Notes: generated by a model not told the origin, from the sequence alone. Positions 19,436 through 31,169 are shown, numbered from the stretch's first letter. The stretch is DNA of 64,000 bases from Platanthera guangdongensis (GCA_039583875.1 CM077151.1:113168609-113232608); one strand, 5' to 3'. A program made the numbers and translations.

Positions 19436-20346
19436 GACTTAAACCTTACCCAAGAGGTTACATCTCATCCTTCTACACAGATTGATGAATAAAGTGAAGA
19501 AGAAAGTGCTGAAGCAGTTGAACCAACAACAACAACAACAATAACTATAATTCCACAAGAGAAATTAATTCCACAAAGTTGTTGATCAACCAACTACTCC
19601 TGCTATTCTTGTCATACTTAGAGATCATCTCATATCTCTAGTGATTGGAGATATATCAGTTGGTGTGCAAACAAGGCATCAACTCAACCAAGATTTGATG
19701 AATGTTCACTTCATTTCTCAACTGGAGCCTCAATCTATAAAAGATGCAGAGCAATATCCCCACTGGATTATTGTAATGCAAGAGGAGCACAACTAATTTG
19801 AGAGGTGTCGAGTTTTAGATTTAGTTCCTAAACCAAAAGACTACCCAGTCATTGGAACTAAATGTGTGTTCAGGAACAAATTAGATGCATAAGGATCAAT
19901 TATAAGGAACAAAGCAAGATTTGTAGCCCAAGGATATTCACAGTAAGAAGGCATTGACTATGACCAGACCTTTACTCCTGTTGCAAGATTGGAAGCTATC
20001 AGGATTTTTTTTGCATATGCAGCATTTAAGAAGTTCAAGGTTTACCAAATGGATGTCAAGAGTGCATTCCTTAATGGAGAATTAAAAGAGGAATTTTATG
20101 TTGAACAACCTCCAGGTTTTATCTCCTCAACTCATCCATCTTATGTTTTCAAGTTGCATAAAGCTCTTTATGGTTTAAAGCAAGCTCCAAGAGCTTGGTA
20201 TGAGACCCTAGCTAGCTTTCTTTTAGAACATAAGTTTACTAGAGGCATTGTAGATAGAACATTATTCATTAGACATCATAAATCAATAATTTTGCTAGTT
20301 TAAATCTATGTGGATGATATTATATTTGTCTCTACTGATTTCAAAC
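19436..20346 (+). pseudogene. Element A reverse transcriptase
   Basis: After a variable linker with a short CAA run (19526-19543), the RT begins near 19740 (HWIIVMQEEHN). Conserved blocks: [73 protein letters not shown] and YVDD at 20307-20318. Four or more TAA stops lie in frame (for example 20301, just before IYVDD). Several fit a single CAA-to-TAA change, judged from the residues conserved in B. Confidence 0.9.
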
Positions 20347-21201
20347 TTTGTAAAAGATTTTTTACCTGATGCACTCAAAGTTTGAAATGAATAGCATGGA
20401 TGAACTATCCTACTTCTTTGGTCTCCAAGTGAAGCAAACCCCTTGATGGTATCTTTTTATCATAGTTAAAATATGCTAAAGAGCTACTCAAAAAAATTGG
20501 GTTGACTGATGCCTCAGCCAAAATAACACCCATGCCATCCAATGTTGTAGTTGATTCTGATGAACAGGGCAAACCAGTTGATCAGAAAACATATAGGGCT
20601 ATTGTTGGGTCTTTATTTTATCTTACAGCTAGTATGTCAGATATCATGTTTGCTACTTGTATTTGTGCTAGATTTCAGGTAAATCCAAAATAATTTCATC
20701 TTATTTTATTAAAAAAGATTTTAAGATATATATAGGGTTGTCCTAATCAGAATTTGATTTAACTAGATTTTCAGATGCTGACTCTTTTGGATGTAGAGTT
20801 GACAGGAAAAACGCATCAGCAACTTGTCAGTTCCTTGGTGGTAGGTTGGTGTCCAGGTTTTGCAAAAGCAAACCTCTGTGTCAACATCAACTGTTGAAGC
20901 TAAATACATAGCAGCAGGAAGTTGCTATTCACAAATTTTGTGGATTGAAAACCAGATCCTGGATTATGGTTTCAACTTAAATAATTCAACTATCATTTGT
21001 GATAATACCGGTGTTATTTCAATTGCCCAAAATCTAGTACATCATAGTAGAACAAAGTATATAGAAATAAGGCATCATTTCATTAGAGATTGTGTAGACA
21101 AAAATAAAGTTAAACATGTCTTTATCTCTACTGATTTACAAAGAGCAGATCTTTTCACCAAACCCTTAGATGAAAAGAAACATCTGTTCTTCCTAAATTA
21201 G
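20347..21201 (+). pseudogene. Element A RT C-terminus and RNase H
   Basis: ELSYFFGLQVKQT, then KPVDQKTYRAIVGSLFYLTAS and MFATCICARFQ cover the RT-RNase H connection. FSDADSFGC carries the first RNase H Asp. The frame then shifts near 20860 to QKQTSVSTSTVEAKYIAAGS, ICDNTGVISIAQN, HSRTKYIEIRHHFI and ADLFTKPL. A stretch around 20700-20770 is shortened and stop-rich. Natural end of pol is near 21201; the word array follows. Confidence 0.87.
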
Positions 21202-21243
21202 CTAGGTATGATCAATGGAGATGGTTTAATTTGATTTCTGTCT

Positions 21244-21540
21244 GTGGTCGACAAACTGCTCATGTTTCGTCGAACAGAGTTTGATGAACTCTGAACGCTT
21301 TGTGGAGTGTTCGCCGAACGAAGATCGACAAACTTTCCTTTGTGGAACGGTTCATCGAATGGAGATCGACAAATTTGTTTTAGGAAATCTTTTCATCGAA
21401 CGGAGAACAATGAACTGTTTTTCCCCTCTTCAAACTTTGATCGACAATTTTATTTCTTTATGAGATTTTTTGCCGAACTAAGTTCGAAGTTTTTAATGTT
21501 TCGTTGGACGGAGTTTGTCTTTTCTTCTTCTGAAAACTTA
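21244..21540 (+). promoter_or_regulatory. TCGA word array between pol and ORF3, element A
   Basis: Repeats of TTCGTCGAAC-GGAGATCGACAA type with inverted halves 11 bp apart (21270/21281 and 21314/21325). Many teeth are decayed by CG to TG or CA. Position matches the GTGTCGACAC array ahead of ORF3 in element B, but the word is the one used in the LTR of A. Confidence 0.78.
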
Positions 21541-21590
21541 TAATAAGGTTTTCATCAAACTCCATCCTGCACTTTCCAGTTCCTGTGCAC

Positions 21591-21610
21591 TTGATGTTTT
21601 GATTTTGCAG
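21591..21610 (+). other. Candidate 3' splice site ahead of ORF3, element A
   Basis: TTGATGTTTTGATTTTGCAG ends two bases before the ORF3 ATG (21613). T-rich tract plus CAG fits a plant acceptor. Same placement as in element B. Confidence 0.5.
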
Positions 21611-21612
21611 GC

Positions 21613-24406
21613 ATGGTGATTTCGGCAGCGACTCTTTCTGGCATGAAGTTTGATGCAGGATTTGACATCGACATCGACTCTTTCAACCACTCCGATCAAG
21701 TCTTCGGGAACATACTCCAGTTATTTGAAGCACCACAGCTGAGACAGTTTATGACCCTAAGGATCAAACTCCCGGTGCAGGAAATAAAAGAATGGGTTTT
21801 CACAGCAACCCTTCCAGATCAAACCTCCATTACTGGAACAATTTCTGGACAACAGATTTTTCTTTCCCCTGCTGTTCTAACTGAAGTTTTTAGATTTATT
21901 AATGGGGAAGATGATTTTGAATTATCTAGCACTGAGTTTGAAGATATGCTAGTTATAATGGGTCGCTCCTAGGGAAACCATAAGAAGTTGTTGAAGAAAA
22001 ACTTGTCTGCTGAATACAAGTTTTTGGAAGATATAGTTGGGAAAGTAATCTTGGGTAAACGCTTATTCCATGATTACATTACCAGGCACCAATTCATTCT
22101 GATGTGTGCCTTAGTTAATCACAAATTTGTAAACTGGGAGAGATTATCTTTGATTTGATTAAGAAGAAAATGAGTAAGAAGGATGTTTGTTTTGGAAGAG
22201 TTCTAGGAATCTTCTTACAGGCTAAGGTTCCAGAACTGCAGGTCTCCCAGACCACTTTCATAAATGCTTCCAAGAGGATTACATCTGCCCTCTTTGGTAG
22301 ATGGGAGTGGGTTATCCCAAAGCCCTCCAGGGCCTCCTCTTCCAGGATTGTTTATGAGGACGCCAGGGCTGTAATAGCCACTTCACCAACCCCTGAAGAA
22401 CCTCCTGCTCCAAATATTTACTTCATCAACTCCCCTCCATCTCAACATCATTCAATATTTCCTTCATCAACTCCCTCTATTGATGTTATTACAATTCAAC
22501 AACCATCTACAGATACAACTTCTACTTCCATCCCCTCTGTCTCACCATCCAGACAACAACCACCAATTAACATTACTGAGGAAACACTATCTCCGCCTCA
22601 TCAATCTCGTCTACCACCACATCAACCATTACAAGATGATGACACATCATATATAGATCCACTTTTGTCATCTGTCAATTTTGATTTATTATCATCTCCA
22701 TCTCCACAACATTCCCCTATTCAGGAAGATACTATACCCTCTGATGTCACAACCTCCATAATTCCAACAGAAATTCAAACATCTTCCATCCCACAAGCAT
22801 TCACCATCTGTCCAACATGTTCCATGCCCACCTCTTATATATCAGCAAACATTCTTGAGCTTATTACACCTATCCTCAAGAAACTGATAGCAGAAGCAAT
22901 TGCTCCACTTGTTGTTTCCATCTCTGCACTTACTTCACAGCTTGCTTATTTCACATCTATCTTTTCTTCTGGGGGCCTGGGTTCAGGACTCTCTAAAACC
23001 AGGCAGGGGGAGATGTTCCATGAAGAAGCTCCAGCAATTCAAGAAGAAGTTCCTGCAGATATTCCAGCAGGAGCAGATGCAGTTATTACTGAAACTGATA
23101 CTGAAATGATTTGTTTTGAAGAAGAGTCAGTTGACACTGAAATGATCACTGTTGGTGATTTCATCATCCATCCCACAGTGGATATTCATTCATTAATTTA
23201 TTCTTTTGATACAGTTTATAGATGTATTTTACCAGTTTTTGATATAGTTGATACAGTTTCTGATTACTCTAAAGCAATAGTCTGCAATTCTGCTCTAGTT
23301 GACTCTTCAGTCTTAGAAGAAATTAGAAATAGTTTTGTAATATTTCTTCCAGTATTTCTGTTATAGAGCCAAAGGTTCTCTCTCCACCAACTTTTGGCTG
23401 GGCTGAATCTCCCATGCCAGACATGGATGAGATTATGTCCAAAGATATAGACACTGCAGATATTGATGTATAGATTAGTGCAGAACATATAGTTCCATAG
23501 CCTCAAGCTGAAGAAGAACATGTAGCTGAACAGCCACAAGGTGAGAAAATAGATATAAGTATACAGCTACAGGCTCATCATGTACCTTCTGAGGCTATGC
23601 TTAAACAAATCAATGCTCTTTATGATAACCCTATTGATGAATCTGATGATGATGATGAAGAATCAGATGACTCAGAGGATATCAGTTCAAAGAAGATAAA
23701 TGCCAAGAGAAAGGCTCCAATAAAGGCTGCTCCAAAACCAAATCCCACGGCAGATACTCCCTACTACATTATGCACAATATTACTCTAACTCCAAATACT
23801 CCATACTGCATGAGACTTTCTAAGAATGAACAAAAAAGAAGAAAGAAAATGAAGAGATATAATTCTCCTCCTAAGAATTCTTGGAGAGGACCTCCTCCTC
23901 TTCCTCCTCCTGCGGCAGGATCAGCAGGAAATATTTCTCAAGTGCAAAGGTCTGCTTATTATCAATCAAGACCAACTCATAGCAGCAAAGAAATATCTTC
24001 AAGGTCAGACACTCAGTCTAGCACCCAATAGATAAAACAGCAGCAGCATCAGCATGGTAGTCAAGGCTATCAGCTAACAGAATAAGGTAGCCATGAAAAA
24101 GAAGAATCAAGTCTAGAGAGCCATCCCTCTCCAACATAGGATCCAGAATTGGATCCAAACTATAGAATGGTCAGGCATAATTAGCTGATAGCTCTATCTC
24201 AGATAAGGAAGGAGAGGGAAGAAGGAAAGGATTTTTCTCAGTTCTCTACTATGTCATCTTACAGGAAGAAAGAACTGGACAAATATAAGGTACAAAATCT
24301 TTTCAATGTTGACACTTACATGAATTTACATCTAGAAGTTGTAGTGCCCAAAGCTGCAAATGTGAAAATTCTTGGTGCTCAAGACATGAAAATGACTCAA
24401 AGATAA
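21613..24406 (+). pseudogene. Element A ORF3 (function unknown)
   Basis: ATG at 21613. The N-terminal domain (FDAGFDIDIDSF... to KKMSKKDVCFGRVLGIFLQ) aligns with the ORF3 N-terminus of element B: DIVGKVILGK with EIVGKVLFSK, then FGRVLGIFL with MGRILSLYL. A TAG at 21970 and a 1-nt shift near 22140 break it. The next segment (22155-23366) is Pro/Ser/Thr-rich and low in complexity. After another shift near 23366 comes an acidic then basic tail (NEQKRRKKMKRYN), with several more stops. Unlike B it has a Pro-rich middle and no long coiled coil, so only the N-domain is clearly shared. No signal peptide is seen. The end is uncertain. Confidence 0.75.
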
Positions 24407-24622
24407 GCAGAGGATCCCAGAAGAAAAATTATTTTCACAAAACCAGAGATGCTTCAAAGAAACAGTGATAACTCTCTGATTTTGCATTTTGAATTTTATT
24501 TTTGCAATATGTAAACTTAGAAGGCACTTTTGTTCATATCTGGTGAATATTTTAAAATTCAGTCAGATATTTTTTTTTGCTTTGTGATTTTGTTTATTTT
24601 ATTTTGCATAGTGACCTCACCC
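24407..24622 (+). other. Element A 3' untranslated spacer
   Basis: T-rich stretch between the ORF3 tail and the polypurine tract; no ORF or repeat recognised. Confidence 0.6.
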
Positions 24623-24636
24623 AAATAGTGGGAGAT
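24623..24636 (+). other. Polypurine tract, element A
   Basis: AAATAGTGGGAGAT abuts the right LTR and is nearly the same as the tract of B. Confidence 0.85.
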
Positions 24637-24833
24637 TGTTGTAACCCTACTTGTGATTTGGGCTAGGATCATTATTAGGATTGATGACCCACAATGTATA
24701 GTCTAGGGTCATATGTTAGTGTCAGTATTTATATCAATCATAATAGGTTAGATCACTGAGACCTACCTTCAGAAGACTTCAGAGAACACAAGACTTATGA
24801 GATAAGGCAGTTTGAAGATTACAAAAAATGTGT

Positions 24834-25144
24834 TCGATGATAGCTGAACTCAGCTCGAAGATCGTCAAATTCAGCTCAACGAACTCAGAGTTCCTTCTCT
24901 GAGTTGAGCTCGACGAAAGTCTAGATCAGGTCGACGAACTGTGAGCTTATATCAGAACCTCAGCTCGACGAAGTGCCATCTCAGCTCGACGAACTTGGAG
25001 CTCAGTTTGGCAAGTATATTTTATGTTCGACGATTTTGGAGCTTAGCTCAACGAAGAAGACTTATCAGCTCGACGAACTTGGTGCTCAGGTCGACGAAAG
25101 CTTTACTGAGGTCGACTAACTTCATCCAGGTTCTGCTCGACTAA
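24834..25144 (+). promoter_or_regulatory. TCGA word comb, element A 3' LTR
   Basis: Counterpart of 1498-1765 with several teeth intact here that are decayed on the left, for example near 24965 and 25078, and an extra TTCGACGATTTTGGAGC segment near 25025. Confidence 0.82.
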
Positions 25145-25402
25145 TCTTCTCTACAAATTCTCAGATCAACTAAGTCAGTTTAATATCAATAATTAAGAAA
25201 GTAATACTCTGATAATTAATGCTTATATTCTCAAGAATATAGTCATTCCTGACAGCATTAATTAGGGATTCCATAGAGTTATTACTTAACATATTTACTG
25301 GGACAGTTGAGGAAATGCATTGAAGACAAAATCAGTCATTCCATTTCCAAAAAAATATGCAGAGGACTTCAAGGAATTTGAAATTTAAATCAGCAATCAT
25401 GA

Positions 25403-25410
25403 TATAAAAG
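25403..25410 (+). promoter_or_regulatory. TATA box, element A 3' LTR
   Basis: TATAAAAG, the counterpart of 2025-2032. Confidence 0.65.
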
Positions 25411-26272
25411 AAATTTTCAGAAGATTTCTACACACAACCATTCAACAAGTATAACATTCAAGAAGAAAAGAACATCTGCATGCAGAGGACAAGAAACAGA
25501 ATCACAAAACTTCTTATTCTTCATAATTCTTCTCCCTCAAGCTTTTCTTCCAGCAAACAATCATCATTCTGAGATCAAGTTCACAATCACTCAGATACAT
25601 ATATTGGAAGAAGAAGCTTTCAACTTGAAGGCCTACACCCTGAAGCAAAGTCTCCACTCCTGACCAAATTTCAATAACTCGGGGGATGCATTGACAACAT
25701 CACAAAATCCACTAGTATTCTCAGAGAATTGAGACAGAGAAGACAATATCAATCTTATTTTCCAACTGTGTATAGGTTTATAACTCTCTTAAAAAGTTAA
25801 TCCCTTTGTGGTCAAGTCTCCTGATCAAAGGACTTGATTTGGTTTTTGGGCACCTGATCAAAAGCTCAAAGGGTTGCTAGATCTCCCTTGAAAATAGATC
25901 TTGTGGTGACAGGGCACATGAACAAAAACATATGGTGGTAGAGCACCTGATCAAAGACCTGTAATGGATTCCTACTAGGGTGGTAGAAGAGTGGATGTAC
26001 TCAGGTTTATTGGGAAACCACTATAAATTTCCTTATGTCGTCTGGTTGTGCTCTACTTTTTATTTTGTTGTGCTGTGATATATTTCTTTCTCATATGTAT
26101 ACATATATATATATCACCTATTTTAAATCCACTATAAAAACACTCAAAGTTTTTAAAATACTCTATTCACCCCCCCCCCCCCCCCCCCCCCTCTAGAGTT
26201 AGTTAGATCAATCCCTCAACATTTGCGGTATCACTTTCAATTGGTATCAGAGGATATCCGATATCGCTTTCA

Positions 26273-26277
26273 GAAGG
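26273..26277. repeat. Target site duplication GAAGG, right copy (element A)
   Basis: Matches 1295-1299; sequence of element C resumes after it. Confidence 0.93.
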
Positions 26278-27721
26278 CAGCTACATTCTTCTTATATTTC
26301 TCATCTAGTCCTCAACAGTTTGCACAACGGTAAGTAGCCTTACTCAACAAAATCAGATTGATGGCAATAGGTCTCGACTTAGTAGCTGAGATGGTGTTGA
26401 TGGCATCTGATATTGCCTTGTAAAGTTTAGTCACTAACTTACCACTAGCATTCTTCTTTGCCTAATGAGATTTGGAAGATGCAGCTTCCTTGCCCTTGAG
26501 TGTTGGGGCTGGAGTACCAAACACAAATGGCTCATATTGAGGCATCTGTATTTCGTCATGGGGAGCTTTCAATGCACTCAACCCCATACCATTTCTCCCT
26601 CTATAGTTAGGAGCATGATTGCCCTTACTATAGGAATTTACATTCTTCCAGTGACCATACATACTGTCATGGTCATACCTGTTAGATGGAAGCAGAACCA
26701 TTTGAAAGGTGGATTAAGGCATTGCTGGATCCTTGCCCTTTCTACTATTCCAAGTTCCAGCTATATATCCATTGAAGCCCGATCTCCTATTAATTTGGGA
26801 GGTGAATGAGTCAATGATAGGCAGCACAGATTTTGTCTTAGAGACTTGAGCCACGAGATTTATCTCTTTTAGGAGCTCACTCTCAAGCTTCCTAATTGTC
26901 TTGCACTTCTGACTGATGGTGCTCATTTGGATAATTATAATTCCTTTCAGCTTGCTTATCTCCCTACTCATCTGAGATAGCTCTATAGCAGACTCAGTGC
27001 ATTAAGGATTAGTAGGCTGAAGGGAAGCAATCTCTTCAGCTTGTCTCTTGACTAGCTTTTTGCTCTTTTGCAGAGCTTCCAAGAGAGCATCATACTTATG
27101 AATCAATTGATTGACATCATTTTTAGATTCTGATGCATCTGCATCACTAGTTGAAGGGGATACTTTAGAATCTTGGCCAGTTTCAAACTCAGAATCAGAA
27201 GGAGTGTGGGGAAGAATGATTACCTCAAAAATTTCAGAATCATCCTGGATGATATCTTCAATTATGGCCATCAAGCAACAGCTATCCTCTCCTTCTGCTT
27301 TACAATCACTTTCAAGACTTGACAGTCGGGCCCTAATCCCTATCATGGCAGTAGGATAGATGTCTTCTTTAGCAACAGCAAGCAGCCCAATATAGGCTTC
27401 TTCTTTCTTAGAATCTGATAGATTTGTGTCACTTTGACTCCAGCTCTTATCCTCCTTCTTGGTAATGAATGTCTTTTCTAACTTCTTGCCCTTGTATTGA
27501 TGTCTCCTTTCACCATAATGCTTCTTCTCCTTGGAACCAGTTCTTTCTTTTATTTTCACTAGACAGTCAACAATGACATGTCCAGGCTTGCGGCAATAAT
27601 AATAACTAATATCAGTAGAAATATGTTTGTTGTACGAGGAACCACATCTGTCACCTTTGATGTTTTTCTTGTAGCTAGAGGATGATGAAGGCTTGTTTTT
27701 CCGGTGCTTCTTTCTAGACAT
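26278..27721 (-). pseudogene. Element C gag, C-terminal part
   Basis: Minus strand, one frame with stops. From 27721: basic segment, knuckle 1 YYYCRKPGHVIVDC in which the first Cys has become Tyr, YKGKK-rich basic tail, then EEAYIGLLA matching AEAYIGLFA of B. Next come an acidic stretch and a coiled coil (NQLIHKYDALLEALQKSKKLVKRQAEE). From 26971 it reads SREISKLKGIIIIQMSTIS and SVLPIIDSF, also matched in B. From 26701 it is a weakly conserved Gly/Asn-rich linker. It joins 1299 in frame. Confidence 0.85.
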
Positions 27722-27733
27722 AAATTGCTTGAA

Positions 27734-28574
27734 TTATCTAAAGAAGGTAGCAAGCTCCCTGTCAAATATATCTCCATCTGATGTTTTGTGCTCAGAAGTT
27801 TCTGAGACAGCAGGTCTCCCGGAAGGAGAGGGCATCCTATCCTTGTTCTTATTTGACTCTCTAGCTTTGAGAGTCATTGTCTTCTCCTTATGAAGACCCT
27901 TGGCAGCAATCTCCTCCTCCTTTTTGGCTTTTAGCTGCATCTCAAAGGAAAGCAGCTTTCCAAATAGGGTGTGAGGAGGAATGGTGGAGATGCTCACCAT
28001 TTTGCTGATGGAATAGATCTTGTTATCCCAGTCTCTAGTTAGAGACCTGAGGAACTTATCATTAAGATCATAATTAGAGAAGACCCTATCATAGGTCCTC
28101 GGCTCATTGACTATCTTGAAAAATTTCTCAAAGCAATCAACTAAGTTATTCTTTCCTCCCTACCTGAAAGCCTTATACTCTTGGTTGAGGAGGGATTTCC
28201 TGTTATCCCTTACCTCTCATGTTCCTTCCATGTAGACAATGACGGTGTCCCATATTTCCTTGGATGTTGTGCAGTGCATAAGGTTTTGTAAGGTTGAATC
28301 ATCAATTGCACTGATTATTATGTTCATTGCTCTTTTGTCCATTATAGCCAGCACATTTTCATCTTTATCCATTTCAAAAAATTGCTTTGAAACCCTCTGA
28401 GTTAGATCAATGGAGGATGCCTTGGACAAAAAGCCCCTCCACAACATTTATGTAAATCCTTGGATCTGAAGCCTCCATGAGCAACTTAACTCTTTGCTTC
28501 CATATGCCAAAGGTTTCCTTTCTGTATATGGGCAACTTTAAGGAGCTCAACTCTGTATTCCCACTAGAATACAT
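27734..28574 (-). pseudogene. Element C gag, N-terminal part
   Basis: ATG at 28574 on the minus strand starts MYSSGNTELSSLKLPIYRKE, homologous to the start of B gag. WKQRVKLLMEASDPR follows, then a frameshift near 28445. The capsid-like block continues (MDKRAMNIIISAIDD, HCTTSKEIWDTVIVYMEG), then NKFLRSLT-like and PHTLFGKLLSFEMQL blocks, with stops at 28217 and near 28165. Only the N-terminal frameshift separates it from a single-frame gag. This start is chosen by alignment with 5391 and its place 67 bp after the primer site. Confidence 0.85.
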
Positions 28575-28640
28575 GGTGAAGACGTAGGATACCCTTTTTA
28601 GGATCTTGGTCAGAGTATTAAGTCCTATTTGACCAACCTC

Positions 28641-28652
28641 CCTCTGATACCA
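28641..28652 (-). other. Primer binding site, element C
   Basis: On the minus strand TGGTATCAGAGG, two bases after the LTR end CTATCA. Confidence 0.88.
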
Positions 28653-28654
28653 CT

Positions 28655-29068
28655 TGATAGATTATTATATGGATAGACTAACTCAGCTAGAGGGCATTAA
28701 TAGGTGGTCTTGCACTTTAATGGATTCTTTTCTAATTATAGCAATTAGAGTAAATTTAGAACTAATTAAGAACGCACAGAAAAGCACATAGCATTTATAG
28801 TAGTTCCCCAAGGTTTGGGTACATCCACTTTCCCTCACCACTTTTCTACAAGTCTGCTAGCTAAGGCAACCTCCTCCAATAAACTCGGCTCCAAGATCTT
28901 GCAACACAGACCCCTCAGGATCTCTCAGGGATCCTTCCTGATCCCACCTCAGGTACACAACCCTATCTCAGAGTGTACCACCTCCTACAACTCAGAGACC
29001 CAGCTGGTCTCGTATCTCAGATCTTCATAAGATCCTACCTCAGACTAAACAATAAGTCCTACATCTCA
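28655..29068 (-). repeat. Element C LTR, 3' portion (cut by element D)
   Basis: Minus-strand LTR end. The stretch around 28800-28850 is the reverse complement of a segment in R/U5 of B (ACCTTGGGGAAC, AAAGTGGATGTACCC), which confirms kinship. The rest lies beyond the nested elements, outside the window. Confidence 0.8.
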
Positions 29069-31169
29069 TGTAACACCCCCTATCCATCGCATAACATATA
29101 GCAGTAGGTCCGGCCGGGGCCCGACGCCATATACCACAGACAGACCGGGAGGTTACTCAATGGAAACCATCCTGCTAATAACTAATGTCCTACATATAGT
29201 GCATTCTAGTGGAAGCAATTTATTAGTTGCAATATATAAAGAACATTGCTAACAGCATGAATGTCCACTACAAAACCCAATAGGAATGAATGTATAATAC
29301 ACAAGTATAATGGCCTTATGGACTTGCAATTGTTTACTCAAATTACAGCGTTCTCCAAACCTCGACACGCAGGTCGGTCATACATGAATAAAACAAGTAA
29401 ACACACAGAATTAGGCCTTCGAGGGCCGGCTCAGCAACATGGGCTTTTGCCTGCTATTTACCACTTGGCTATGCAGCACCTGCAAGCAACAATCCACTAC
29501 AACGGTGGCAAACAAAGGCAACGGTCAGCTATGTTAACCAAATTATAAGGATCCCGCCCCCGAACTAGGGGCTGCGATGCTCCTTCCCTGCACTTTATTA
29601 GCATAACCAAGCAGTGTAGTGTAATAACACTTCAACACAGGCGTGGGCACGCACGGCCACACACCCCATGCTCTCAGGGCACATTCTCGGTGAACCGGGC
29701 AATGTCACGTAAATTTAAGCCATAGACATTGCGGTCTCACCACCTCCACTTGGACGGCCAATCTCGTAAGCATTTTTGTCTTCCCGACATGGGTCACGTC
29801 AATTTAGGCCATAGACCGCCGAAGACCCTCCATCTATACCAACGACTCCTACCGAACGACATAGAGCGGGTACGGTTCCGCCTAACCCGTTGCTCACATT
29901 GCAATGTCAATTTAAGTCATATGTGCGGGTCAAGCTTTCCCGAGTCCCAAATCGATCACACATTTTTCATAACCCAATTAGGTACAAGTTGGCTCCCAAG
30001 CCACCATGTTTCGCAGAATCACACCTTTGCCCAGTTTTTCGGGTACACCTTGGAGTTAGTCCCCAAGGCTCCCTGTTGCAATCTACCGCGTAGAAAACCC
30101 GAAAAACAACCATTCACGCGAAGTCTTCTCCGGCCATTCATGCAATGCAACATCACCGATCCAGACCAACTTGTCCCGGTAGGCTTCACATATCATGCCT
30201 ATGTCCGATTCTCGATTACGGACTCTACATGTACACAACGGGGACTATTCATGTCTACCTGAAGGAACGCCTCAAACTCACTGCAAACTCGCGAGAGCGG
30301 GCTTCCTATGCAAAGGAAAAGAGGACTTCAAATGTCCTAGGATGAGAATTGTTACCCTAGCATTTTTCCTTGCGCCATGGAAATCTATGTGCATGAAAGG
30401 CACCGCAATGTCCTCGCCTCCGTAGATCCGAAGTTGGCTTGCGATTTGGAGCTCTGAAGCTCTGCCGGCGGCCGGATCTTCCTTCCTTCTTATTCCTTGC
30501 TCTCCCATCTCTCTAGAACTTTAGAAAGAGAATGCTTCAAGGAAATGAAGGCTTGCCAACCCTATTCCCGGGTATAAACCCAGCAGGAACAACCCTCAGC
30601 CGTTAGATCTCAAAATAAGGAAACGGACGGCCATAATTTGTACTTAAAACCCAAAACCTGGGCCAAACAAGGCTTATGACATGCCCGTGTCCAAGGCCGT
30701 GTTCCATATTCACCGTCAAAACCGACACGTCCCGAAAAGAACACGGGTTCTCGACACGCCCGTGTCTGGATTGACATGCCCGTGTCTTCCAGTACACGGC
30801 TGTGTAGTGGGCCGTGTTCCTCCATCGACGCAGGCCCAACACCAACCCGTCAAGGACACGGGTATTGGACACGCCCTTGTCCCAAATGACATGCCCATGT
30901 CATTCCCAAACACGCCTGGGCTCCAGGCCGTGTTTCTCCCCCAACTCTACTCGGCCAACTACTCGAGAAGGACACGGTCTAGGATACGCCCGTGTCTCAG
31001 GCCGTGTTCGACGATCGTCGACTGAAATTCGTCGACCACACAGCCATCGTCGAACCCGAGCACGACACTCCCCTGGTACACGCCTGTGTCCCAGGTCGTG
31101 TGCCCCTACCAAATTCCAAATTTGGCTCAAAACGCCTCCCGTCGCTCTCTTGAGTTTCAGGGCATTACA
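29069..31169 (-). repeat. Element D left (3') LTR
   Basis: On the plus strand it starts TGTAACACCCCC and ends GGGCATTACA; the right copy begins at 35749. The part near its right end is full of ACACG/CGTGT words. Confidence 0.92.
30682..31105 (-). promoter_or_regulatory. CACGCCCGTG word cluster in element D LTR
   Basis: Many near-palindromes GACACGCCCGTGTC, GGCCGTGT and ACACGGG, some about 20 bp apart (CGTGT at 30761, 30781 and 30801). A TTCGACGATCGTCGA palindrome lies at about 30996-31020, a word shared with A, H and G. Spacing is less regular than in the copia elements. No clear TATA box found. Confidence 0.65.

Larger units (their letters stand above)
1300..26272 (+). mobile_element. Element A: Ty1-copia with ORF3 (Sirevirus-like), interrupted by element B
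   Basis: Complete but decayed element: LTR 1300-2882, primer site 2885, gag from 2980 (cut at 3271 by B and resumed at 16255), protease, integrase, RT, RNase H, a word array, ORF3 from 21613, polypurine tract 24623-24636 and LTR 24637-26272. The 5-bp duplication GAAGG flanks both ends. Without B it is about 12 kb. Many stops and several frameshifts show it is older than B. The third ORF after RNase H, the C-tract near the LTR end and the copia order fit the Sirevirus group; that assignment is inference. Confidence 0.93.
24637..26272 (+). repeat. Element A 3' LTR
   Basis: Starts TGTTGTAACCC and ends CGCTTTCA, followed by GAAGG. More diverged from its partner than the LTRs of B are from each other. 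C-tract of 22 (26170-26191) against 10 in the left LTR. Confidence 0.92.
1..29068 (-). mobile_element. Element C: minus-strand Ty1-copia (Sirevirus-like), split by element A
   Basis: Oldest host element. Read on the minus strand it runs LTR (28655-29068), primer site, gag (28574 down to 26278), then after element A it resumes at 1299 with a zinc knuckle, protease, pre-integrase and integrase, and leaves the window at position 1. The frame joins exactly across the A insertion site at the GAAGG duplication. Gag resembles that of element B and shares its two zinc-knuckle layout, so B and C are related families. Its LTR is cut by element D at 29068. The copia order (integrase before RT) is inferred from B; the RT of C is not in the window. 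Coordinates include the nested A and B. Confidence 0.9.

Noticed and set aside
22155..23366. A host Pro/Ser-rich protein gene inside element A.
   Set aside because: It follows the ORF3 N-domain after a 1-nt shift and lies before the polypurine tract and LTR, so it is the middle of ORF3.
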